Shown here one piece after another: positions 1 to 5,098 of a stretch of 5,098 bases of DNA (position 1 is the stretch's first letter; every line of letters begins with the position of its first letter). Source of the DNA: Phycisphaerae bacterium (GTDB lineage Bacteria > Planctomycetota > Phycisphaerae > Sedimentisphaerales > Anaerohalosphaeraceae); assembly GCA_007121565.1 (NCBI GenBank), contig SKKI01000291.1, forward strand, positions 1 to 5,098, written 5' to 3'. The notes under the pieces are model-generated. The model ran no database searches, had not been told where the DNA came from, and saw nothing but the letters and a program-made list of their open reading frames with translations. The translations under genes were made by a program, and so were the position numbers.

Positions 1-90
1 CTGAGTAATTCGTGGCACGGGCATCTTGCCCGTGAAATTCGTGTCGTACGGCCATCTTGGCAGTGCAATATTCAATTTTTAGAGGTTGCC
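1..90 (+). repeat. Structured repeat element, copy 1 (left end cut by window edge)
   Basis: Bases 1-89 align without gaps to 1201-1289, with 82 of 89 positions identical; the offset is exactly 1200 bp. By this alignment about six bases of the left arm lie outside the window. Hairpin 1 (CACGGGC-ATCTT-GCCCGTG, 16-34) is intact. Hairpin 2 (around 46-66) has lost one pair because base 62 is A where copy 2 has C. The right arm (74-89, AATTTTTAGAGGTTGC) is identical to that of copy 2. The visible left arm (1-10) is the most divergent part and may contain a one-base deletion. The element ends about 30 bases before the dehydrogenase start codon, so it forms part of that gene's upstream region. There is no coding potential. 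A short non-autonomous (MITE-like or REP-like) element is the best description, by inference. Confidence 0.85.
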
Positions 91-120
91 TGTCCCTTTT
101 AATCCTTTTTTGGGCAGAAA

Positions 121-1215
121 ATGACAAAAAATACAACAATGAAGGCTCAGATGCTCACGGCTCTGCGTCGGATCGAAGAGCGCCGGATTGAGCGGCCCGC
201 GATTGAGTCGCCGGATGACGTTTTATTAAAGATTGAATATGTCGGTGTTTGCGGCAGCGATGTGCATTATTACGAAACCGGCCGGATCGGCAGCCAGGTG
301 GTACAGTATCCCTACCAGGTCGGCCATGAATGCTCGGCCACGGTCGTTGCGATCGGATCGGCCGTGAAGGACTTGACGCCCGGCCAAACGGTGGCCGTTG
401 AGCCGGCGGTATCGTGTCAGGCCTGTGATCAGTGCCGTGCGAACCGGCCGCATACGTGCCGCAACCTGAAATTTCTGGGCTGCCCGGGACAGATTCCCGG
501 CTGCCTGAGCGAATATCTCGTGATGCCGGCGGCGTGCTGTCTGCCGATTGACGGCAAAATCACCCTTCAGCAGGGTGTATTGTGTGAGCCATTCGCTATC
601 GGGGTCTATGCCGTCCAGCAGTCCGCCGCCGGTCCGCCGATGGCGGTGGGGGTGCTGGGGGCCGGGCCGATTGGGCTAAGCTGTCTGGCCGCGGTCCGGG
701 CACAGGGCGTTGAGGCGGTTTACATGACCGAGATCATTCCGGAGCGCATCGAGATCGCCCGGCAAGCCGGGGCCGACTGGGTCGGCAATCCGCAGCGGGA
801 AGATGTCCTGGCCGCTGTTGCTGACCGGTGCCCCGAAGGGCTGGACGTTGTCTGTGAATGCGCCGGCCGGCAGGAGACACTCGACCAGGCCGTTGCGATG
901 CTCAAACCCGGCGGCAAGCTGATGCTCATTGGCATCCCGCGCGAGCAGCGCGTTGATTTTTGTCCCGACCTGCTACGGCGCAAAGAAATATCGATTATCA
1001 ACGTCCGCCGCCAGAACCACTGCACCCCAAAAGCCATTGACCTGATCGCGCAAAAAAAGGTCGATCTGGACTTTATGATCACGCATACGTTCCGCTTTGA
1101 CCAGACCGCCGAGGCGTTTGACCTCGTGGCTGACTACCGCGACGGCGTCGTCAAGGCACTGATAAAAATGGACGCCGCGACCGAAAAACAGCAGGCAACC
1201 TCTAATAATTCGTAG
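121..1215 (+). CDS. Zinc-dependent medium-chain alcohol dehydrogenase, sorbitol/polyol dehydrogenase type
   Basis: This 364-residue cytoplasmic oxidoreductase probably oxidises a polyol or secondary alcohol to a ketose or ketone with NAD+. Catalytic zinc ligands of the sorbitol dehydrogenase pattern are visible: C44 (in VCGSDVHYY), H69-E70 (GHE) and E156 (in CEPFA). The structural zinc set C99, C102, C105 and C113 is complete. The Rossmann motif GAGPIG lies at 180-185, with an acidic E204 after the second strand, which favours NAD over NADP. The segment HYYETGRIG at 49-57 is typical of sorbitol/xylitol dehydrogenases; the exact substrate cannot be read. An alternative start at 139 (MKAQML) fits the usual family N-terminus equally well; neither ATG has a strong ribosome binding site. 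Family members end near residue 350. Here residues 351-364 form an extra polar tail, of which 359-364 and the TAG stop come from the repeat at 1195-1289. No operon partner is seen. Confidence 0.93.
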   Translation: MTKNTTMKAQMLTALRRIEERRIERPAIESPDDVLLKIEYVGVCGSDVHYYETGRIGSQVVQYPYQVGHECSATVVAIGSAVKDLTPGQTVAVEPAVSCQACDQCRANRPHTCRNLKFLGCPGQIPGCLSEYLVMPAACCLPIDGKITLQQGVLCEPFAIGVYAVQQSAAGPPMAVGVLGAGPIGLSCLAAVRAQGVEAVYMTEIIPERIEIARQAGADWVGNPQREDVLAAVADRCPEGLDVVCECAGRQETLDQAVAMLKPGGKLMLIGIPREQRVDFCPDLLRRKEISIINVRRQNHCTPKAIDLIAQKKVDLDFMITHTFRFDQTAEAFDLVADYRDGVVKALIKMDAATEKQQATSNNS

Positions 1216-1289
1216 CACGGGCATCTTGCCCGTGAAATTCTTGTCGTACGGCCATCTTGGCCGTGCAATATTCAATTTTTAGAGGTTGC
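1195..1289 (+). repeat. Structured repeat element, copy 2 (complete, 95 bp, nested palindromes)
   Basis: The ends form an inverted repeat: 1195-1210 and 1274-1289 pair at 15 of 16 positions, and the outer 11 (GCAACCTCTAA / TTAGAGGTTGC) are perfect. Inside are two hairpins with the same loop ATCTT. Hairpin 1 has stems 1216-1222 and 1228-1234 (7 perfect pairs). Hairpin 2 has stems 1246-1253 and 1259-1266 (8 pairs, one G-U). A single strand would fold into a three-way junction with two arms. The element overlaps the 3' end of the dehydrogenase gene and lies between it and the convergent lipoprotein gene. It could affect transcript ends, but neither strand shows the hairpin-plus-T-run of a canonical terminator. 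No convincing target-site duplication is visible. It resembles MITE- or REP-type dispersed elements; the family name is unknown to me. Confidence 0.88.
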
Positions 1290-1311
1290 AAGCAACAATG
1301 ACTTTGCCCGA

Positions 1312-2721
1312 TCAGGGCAGCGATATTTCTTCCAGTGTAAACGGGACCTTGACGACATCCTCGTCTGTGGCCACCTCAAGGCGGCATTTTTGAACACCGG
1401 AAATGTCTTCGGCAAAATTGTAGCTGTAATTATCTCCCCAGCCGCTGCCTCCGCGCCGGCTGATGGAAAGGTCATTTTCATCCAGCAAGTCAATGGACAC
1501 AATGGTGTTTCTGCCGCCGGCGATCTGGATATCCATTGTTCGTCCCGCGATGGATTGGATTTTGAACTCGAGCTGATCCAGAACAGCGTTGCCGGTGGAC
1601 TCGGCGCCGATGATCGATTGAATGTCATCCAGCACGATCTCTTCGGTCTGGATACCTGCAACGATCTGGACATAGCCGCTTATAGTCTTCAGTGCGCGAG
1701 CGTTTTCCGAGGGTGTTGCAAGGCGCTGGGACAATTGCTTTTTGCCGTTCTGCAGATCAAACCCGGAGATTTGAACTTGAAAGTCTCTGGGGTTTGCATC
1801 GGCCAGGAGGTCTTTTAGCTGGTCGTCCATTGCATTCTGCAGTACGACCGGCCCGCACCGGATGGGTTCGGCCGGATCAGACCATCGCAGCTCAATACCG
1901 ATTTCCAGATCGGACGTTTCTGTTTGGCCGTCAGCGGTGTGTTTTTTGGTGCAGGATACCCAGATAACCTCGGCCTGGAAGTGTTCCGCCTCCATTGTTG
2001 TTATGGTGTCGGGGTGCTCCTGAGCGGCGGGTTTTGAAGGGGTTTCCATTTGAAGCGGCAGACTGAAGGTTAGAGCCGAGGCGTCAAAAACAGCGATGCC
2101 TTTTCCTTTGTCCGGACCTTCGACAAATGCCTTGGTTTTCGCCAGTCCCTGCTGATCGCGCAAGTCCATTTCCCATTGAACGGTCTTTTGGTCATCGCTG
2201 AGCTGTCCGTTTGTCTGTTCAACCGCAGCGGGCAGGTGAATGGTTCTGCGGACATACATTCCCTTGGCCAGGCCGTAAAGCTGTGTTATCGAGGGGCCGC
2301 CCGAAGCAGCGCTGTCAGAGTCCATCGAATGATGGATGGCCGCCTTGCCGTCACCGGCCGGCGCAAGGCGGATGTTGAGCGTTTCGCGGCAAAATGTCGA
2401 CAGGAAAAATTGTTCCGGCCGGTCAAAAGTCCCTTCGAACTCGATGACTTTCCCGCCGTCGGGCAAATCGGTTTCACGGATATCGGTGATATCCAGTGCC
2501 GAGCCGACTTGCTCGCGAATGTCGTCTTTGGTTATCGATGGAACATTGTCAGGGGCGCGGTCTTCGGAAACGGCGATGAGAAACCGTTCCGAGAGCGTCA
2601 GTCGTTGCGATAAGGTTCCGCTGCCGTCGGTGTTGAGGGTGATGACGGCCTCATCTTCGAAACAGCCGCTGATGAGCAACAGGCAGGCCGCTGCCGGCAG
2701 TAGGGTGCGCCATAGAGACAT
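1312..2721 (-). CDS. Putative lipoprotein of unknown function
   Basis: From the start chosen here the product has 469 residues. It begins MSLWRTLLPAAACLLL followed by the lipobox ISGC, with the lipidated cysteine at residue 20, so it should be exported and membrane-anchored. An in-frame ATG five codons upstream (2736) is less likely, because GGAGG at 2734-2730 lies 8 bases before the ATG at 2721 and overlaps the upstream codon. Residues about 24-220 begin with a strand carrying TDGSGT and later contain a stretch with IHLPAAVEQTNG and VQWEMDL (about 161-187). This pattern loosely recalls LppM/DUF3153-like lipoprotein domains, which is only a weak resemblance. A Pro/Ala/Glu-rich linker (about 226-240) leads to a probable beta-rich C-terminal domain, with a Gly-rich patch (GGSGWGDNYSYNF) and the ending VPFTLEEISLP. 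No catalytic motif is recognised. The gene appears monocistronic and has its own promoter. It converges on the dehydrogenase, separated from it by the repeat. Confidence 0.85.
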   Translation of the reverse strand: MSLWRTLLPAAACLLLISGCFEDEAVITLNTDGSGTLSQRLTLSERFLIAVSEDRAPDNVPSITKDDIREQVGSALDITDIRETDLPDGGKVIEFEGTFDRPEQFFLSTFCRETLNIRLAPAGDGKAAIHHSMDSDSAASGGPSITQLYGLAKGMYVRRTIHLPAAVEQTNGQLSDDQKTVQWEMDLRDQQGLAKTKAFVEGPDKGKGIAVFDASALTFSLPLQMETPSKPAAQEHPDTITTMEAEHFQAEVIWVSCTKKHTADGQTETSDLEIGIELRWSDPAEPIRCGPVVLQNAMDDQLKDLLADANPRDFQVQISGFDLQNGKKQLSQRLATPSENARALKTISGYVQIVAGIQTEEIVLDDIQSIIGAESTGNAVLDQLEFKIQSIAGRTMDIQIAGGRNTIVSIDLLDENDLSISRRGGSGWGDNYSYNFAEDISGVQKCRLEVATDEDVVKVPFTLEEISLP

Positions 2722-2729
2722 CGTGTCGT

Positions 2730-2734
2730 CCTCC
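2730..2734 (-). promoter_or_regulatory. Shine-Dalgarno site that decides the lipoprotein start
   Basis: Read on the minus strand this is GGAGG, followed by eight bases (ACGACACG) and then ATG at 2721. Its first base is also the last base of the upstream in-frame ATG at 2736-2734, so that ATG would put the ribosome site inside the coding region. A translation start at 2721 gives a signal peptide of normal length. Confidence 0.75.
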
Positions 2735-2772
2735 ATTGGGTTAATGTTGCCTTCTCATTTCAATATGTGCAC

Positions 2773-2800
2773 AGTTTAGACCTCCTCGATGGCATGTCAA
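2773..2800 (-). promoter_or_regulatory. Probable sigma-70 type promoter of the lipoprotein gene
   Basis: On the minus strand a perfect -35 hexamer TTGACA (2800-2795) is followed after 16 bases by TAAACT (2778-2773), which matches 4 of 6 bases of the -10 consensus. Transcription would start near 2766, giving a leader of about 45 bases before the ATG at 2721. The spacer contains GAGGAGG on the minus strand. It resembles a ribosome site but leads only to a five-codon reading frame (GTG to TGA). Confidence 0.55.
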
Positions 2801-2834
2801 GTGAAAAATCAATTGGACAATACGGCCTTTTGAA

Positions 2835-2863
2835 TTGCTTTATTCGAGTCTGTGGAATATGCT
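2835..2863 (+). promoter_or_regulatory. Possible promoter for the small ORF and yacG
   Basis: TTGCTT (2835-2840) and TATGCT (2858-2863) are separated by an optimal 17 bases and match the -35 and -10 consensus at 3 and 4 of 6 positions. If real, transcription begins near 2870, which rules out a TTG start at 2835 for the small ORF and points to the ATG at 2883. The hexamers are weak and the call is tentative. Nothing else is seen in the intergenic stretch 2737-2882 apart from this and the divergent promoter. Confidence 0.3.
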
Positions 2864-2882
2864 TTTAAAAGTTTCACAGTCC

Positions 2883-3041
2883 ATGTATCATATAGAGGAT
2901 GTGAATTGTATCGAAAACGAGTTTCTCAAGAAGTTGCGACTGGCTGTGACCGGCGATTTGTCCAGTATGCCGATCTACATGGCGAAGATGGGCAGCCACA
3001 GGACGCGTCGGATTATTGAGTGCAATAGTGGATTGCTATGA
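2883..3041 (+). CDS. Small hypothetical protein upstream of yacG
   Basis: This 52-codon frame opens with [14 protein letters not shown], continues through a basic, probably helical stretch ([11 protein letters not shown]) and ends with a basic, Cys-containing tail ([14 protein letters not shown]). The frame is also open upstream to a TTG at 2835, which would give 68 residues, but a promoter candidate covers that codon. No clear Shine-Dalgarno site precedes the ATG; AGAGG at 2894-2898 lies inside the frame. Support for it being a gene: its TGA overlaps the yacG ATG as ATGA (3038-3041), which is typical of translational coupling. No family is recognised, there is no signal peptide or membrane segment, and the short length means a chance ORF or gene remnant cannot be excluded. 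Confidence 0.35.
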   Translation: MYHIEDVNCIENEFLKKLRLAVTGDLSSMPIYMAKMGSHRTRRIIECNSGLL

Positions 3042-3262
3042 ATGTTCAATGTCCAATTTGCAGAAAGGTGATTCCTTCGACGTCAACGGCTCCGGATGGC
3101 CGCACGCAGATCAACGCGCGGTTCTTTCCCTTCTGCAGTGAGCGGTGCAGGATGGTGGACCTCGGCGCCTGGCTGGGGGGCCGCTATCGCGTTGCCGCCG
3201 AGCCGGGCGACGAGATGGGTGATGGGGACGGTACAGATTTCGCCGATGAAGGCCAGGGCTGA
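3038..3262 (+). CDS. yacG: YacG-family zinc protein, DNA gyrase inhibitor family
   Basis: This 74-residue protein has the YacG layout. A CPIC zinc half-site (C5, C8) is followed by PFCSERCR (C33, C37) and then by the signature [10 protein letters not shown] (41-50). In E. coli, YacG binds GyrB through its zinc finger and C-terminal tail and inhibits gyrase DNA binding; the same role here is inferred from the family. The spacing between the two cysteine pairs is 24 residues, against about 15 in the E. coli protein, because of an extra loop (about 12-28). The C-terminal tail (54-74) is acidic and glycine-rich. Start at 3038: the ATG lies two residues from the family's usual Q-C-P start and overlaps the stop of the preceding small ORF. 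There is no strong ribosome binding site, so coupling to that ORF is plausible. It converges with the kinase gene across 69 bases. Confidence 0.9.
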   Translation: MNVQCPICRKVIPSTSTAPDGRTQINARFFPFCSERCRMVDLGAWLGGRYRVAAEPGDEMGDGDGTDFADEGQG

Positions 3263-3273
3263 TGCCTTTTTTT
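3249..3273 (+). terminator. Weak intrinsic terminator at the end of yacG
   Basis: AAGGC (3249-3253) can pair with GCCTT (3264-3268) around a ten-base loop that includes the yacG stop codon. The stem runs directly into a tract of seven T residues (3267-3273). The stem is only five pairs, so termination may be inefficient. The position immediately after yacG supports the call. Confidence 0.45.
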
Positions 3274-3331
3274 CTCGAATGGTTCATCTGCAGCCGAGCA
3301 AAGAACGTCTGTCCGGCTCCTAATCGTTCGT

Positions 3332-5098
3332 TTATTTAGTTTCTGCATCGGACAATGAAAGATGCCGCTCCAGAGCCGCAATGAGCTTTTGCCGGTCAAT
3401 CGGCTTGCTTAGATAGTCATCGCATCCGGCCTGGCGGCATTTTTGATCGTCGCCTTTCATCGCGTTGGCGGTCAGCGCAATGATCGGCAGCTTGTACCCT
3501 TTGCGCCGCAGTTGCCGCGTCGCGTCGTAGCCGTTCATCACCGGCATCTGCATATCCATTAACACCAGGTCAACGTGCTCTCTTTCAAGACAGTCCAGCG
3601 CTTCTTGTCCATGCTCGGCCAGCACCACCTCAACGCCCATCCGCTCCAGCACCACCCGGATCAGGGCCTGGTTGGCACGCGTGTCCTCGACGACGAGAAT
3701 CCGTGTGTCAAGGTGTCTCTGAACCGGCTCGCACGGCCGGACAGACGCATCATCTTGCAGCATTTTGTCCAGCGCGTTGTAGGGATCGGACTTAGCTGTC
3801 TTTTGCACGTCCACGCCGGCCGGAATCGACAGCCTAAAGACCGAGCCCTTGCCCGGCTCGCTGGACAGGGTCAGTTTGCCGCCAAGCAGTCCGGCCAGTT
3901 GCCGCGTAATCGTCAGCCCCAGTCCGGTGCCGCCGTATTTGCGTGTTGTGGTATTGTCAGCCTGCGAAAAGGCCTCAAATATCTGCTGCTGTTTATCCGG
4001 CGGGATGCCGACACCGGTATCTTCGACATCGAAACGGATATAATCCGTATCGTCGCGGCGCTCGATTTGGATATTGACAAATACATGCCCCTTTTCGGTG
4101 AACTTGACGGCGTTGCCCACCAGGTTGATCAGGCACTGCCGCACGCGCACCGGATCGGTTTTGATCACCGCCGGCAACTCGTCGCAGCGCAGAATCTCAA
4201 AGGCCAGCTCCTTGTCCCGTGTCAGCGGCCGCAATACAGACTCCAGCTCGGCCAGAAACGATTCGGTCTCCACCTCAATAATCTCAGTCTCGAGCTTGCC
4301 GGCCTCAATCTTGGAAAAGTCCAGGATATCATTGATCAAATCCAGCAAGCTGCGCCCGCTGGTCAGGACGCTGCTCACAAAGGACAACTGCTCCTCGGCC
4401 AGCGGCTCCTCGGCCAGCAATTCGCTAAAGCCGATAATGGAATTCATCGGCGTGCGAATTTCGTGGCTCATATTGGCCAAAAACTCACTTTTGGCCTGGT
4501 TGGCATCAGTGGCCTGCTTGGCCATCAGGTTGGCTTTTTCGACCGACAGCCTAAGCTGGCTGTTGATGTGTTTCAGCTCGGCGGTGCGCGCCTGGACAGT
4601 TTCCTCGAGCTGATCGCGATGCTGTTCCAGCTCCTGCTGGACCAGGTGCCGTCGGTCGATCTCCTGCTCAATCACATCCAGCATCTTATTGAATTCATCA
4701 ATCAGGATGCCGACCTCGTCACGGCTTTGCCGCTTGGCGCGCCGGGAATAATCCTTGCTTTCGGAGACCTGCCGCGTCAATTCAACCAGCGACACAATCG
4801 GTCCGGAGATGAATTGCTGCAAATAGACCGACAGCAGGTAGCCGATGATTCCGGCAAAGCCGATCATCAGGCCAACAAGCGCCGCATTGCGCGACAAGTT
4901 CTCGGCCAACTCGCTCATATCCGACGTAATCGCCAATATGCCAAACGCCTGATCGTCCATCGTTATCGGCTCAAAAACCGTCAAGGTGCCGTTTTCGATC
5001 GCATAGCCCTCATCCTGCAGCACAAGGTCCGTTTGTTCGCTGAACCGGGGCCCCCGGTAGACCGCAAACGGCTCGCCTGCCGGCGTATAAATCGTCGC
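3332..5098 (-). CDS. Hybrid sensor histidine kinase, N-terminus beyond the window
   Basis: The frame is open to the window edge (588 codons visible), so the start and first membrane segment are missing. Positions below count from the GTG at 5023, which is probably internal. Upstream residues ([14 protein letters not shown]) and 1-45 look like the end of an extracytoplasmic sensor domain of CHASE8 type. A membrane helix follows at about 47-68, then a HAMP domain (70-122) and a coiled coil (about 118-175). The kinase core has the HisKA motif SHEIRTP with phospho-accepting H187, the N box around N304, the G1 box DTGVGI (335-340) and the G2 box GGTGLGL (364-370). A C-terminal receiver domain (441-555) has E446/D447, phospho-acceptor D490, T518 and K540. 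The protein should autophosphorylate in response to an unknown signal and pass phosphate from H187 to D490. No HPt domain follows, so a separate phosphotransfer or output partner is expected. All key residues are present. Confidence 0.95.
   Translation of the reverse strand, partial: ATIYTPAGEPFAVYRGPRFSEQTDLVLQDEGYAIENGTLTVFEPITMDDQAFGILAITSDMSELAENLSRNAALVGLMIGFAGIIGYLLSVYLQQFISGPIVSLVELTRQVSESKDYSRRAKRQSRDEVGILIDEFNKMLDVIEQEIDRRHLVQQELEQHRDQLEETVQARTAELKHINSQLRLSVEKANLMAKQATDANQAKSEFLANMSHEIRTPMNSIIGFSELLAEEPLAEEQLSFVSSVLTSGRSLLDLINDILDFSKIEAGKLETEIIEVETESFLAELESVLRPLTRDKELAFEILRCDELPAVIKTDPVRVRQCLINLVGNAVKFTEKGHVFVNIQIERRDDTDYIRFDVEDTGVGIPPDKQQQIFEAFSQADNTTTRKYGGTGLGLTITRQLAGLLGGKLTLSSEPGKGSVFRLSIPAGVDVQKTAKSDPYNALDKMLQDDASVRPCEPVQRHLDTRILVVEDTRANQALIRVVLERMGVEVVLAEHGQEALDCLEREHVDLVLMDMQMPVMNGYDATRQLRRKGYKLPIIALTANAMKGDDQKCRQAGCDDYLSKPIDRQKLIAALERHLSLSDAETK

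Noticed and set aside
973..1275. Minus-strand ORF of 100 residues containing TGKMPVL
   Set aside because: The TGKMPV stretch is simply the reverse strand of the hairpin in copy 2, and the rest is antisense to the dehydrogenase. It is a spurious frame of the kind these repeats produce.
1..1289. Integron gene-cassette arrangement (one gene between direct palindromic repeats, GTT near the repeat ends)
   Set aside because: The ends GGCAAC and GTTGC do not fit the attC boxes RYYYAAC and GTTRRRY, no integrase is visible, and the next gene is in opposite orientation with no further repeat. Worth a structural comparison but not supported.
1305..1319. Small hairpin TGCCC-GATCA-GGGCA over the lipoprotein stop codon
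   Set aside because: The stem is five pairs, and no T-run follows on the minus strand, so it is not a convincing terminator.
1390..2613. Several plus-strand ORFs of 91-147 codons across the lipoprotein gene
   Set aside because: They are antisense shadows of the lipoprotein gene, which has a lipobox, ribosome site and promoter; their translations show no domain features.
2755..2789. Leader peptide after GAGGAGG on the minus strand upstream of the lipoprotein gene
   Set aside because: The frame is GTG plus four codons before TGA, and the ribosome-site-like motif lies in the spacer of the predicted promoter, so it would not be transcribed from it.
3303..3329. Possible minus-strand terminator of the kinase (GAACG paired with CGTTC)
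   Set aside because: The stem has five pairs with a 17-base loop, followed on the minus strand by only three T residues; this could easily arise by chance.
4074..4613. Plus-strand ORF of 179 codons rich in serine and leucine
   Set aside because: It is antisense to the HisKA/ATPase region of the kinase, whose motifs are unambiguous; the composition is that of a reverse-frame translation.
5021..5023. GTG as the start of the histidine kinase
   Set aside because: The frame stays open for the 25 codons to the window edge and those residues look like sensor-domain sequence, so the gene begins outside the window.

Overview
The window looks like bacterial chromosome of moderate GC content. The best guess is a member of the PVC group, probably a Planctomycetota lineage of the Phycisphaerae/Sedimentisphaerales kind. 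This rests mainly on the hairpin repeat CACGGGCATCTTGCCCGTG, which I recall as a dispersed repeat in such genomes (its reverse strand gives the familiar spurious peptide TGKMPV). Supporting signs are a large lipoprotein of no recognised family and patchy use of Shine-Dalgarno sequences. The assignment is inference, not proof.

Layout. Bases 1-90 hold most of a structured repeat. A plus-strand zinc-dependent polyol (sorbitol-type) dehydrogenase follows at 121-1215. A second, complete copy of the repeat (1195-1289) overlaps the end of that gene and supplies its last six codons and stop. Next, on the minus strand, is a putative lipoprotein of about 469 residues (1312-2721), with its own promoter and a strong ribosome binding site. 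The intergenic region at about 2737-2882 carries divergent promoter candidates. A short unrecognised plus-strand ORF (2883-3041) overlaps yacG (3038-3262) by four bases. YacG is a small zinc protein of the DNA gyrase inhibitor family. A weak intrinsic terminator sits at the end of yacG. A convergent minus-strand hybrid sensor histidine kinase (3332 to beyond 5098) runs off the right edge without its start.

No shared pathway links these genes. The dehydrogenase is a single metabolic gene bracketed by repeats. The lipoprotein is an envelope protein of unknown role. yacG is a housekeeping gene, and the kinase is a membrane sensor whose stimulus and partner are not visible. The most interesting structure is the repeat pair. 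Each copy is about 95 bp with terminal inverted arms enclosing two hairpins that share the loop ATCTT. The two hairpins differ by a compensatory base-pair flip. Copies 1 and 2 lie in direct orientation exactly 1200 bp apart, and the dehydrogenase gene occupies the interval.
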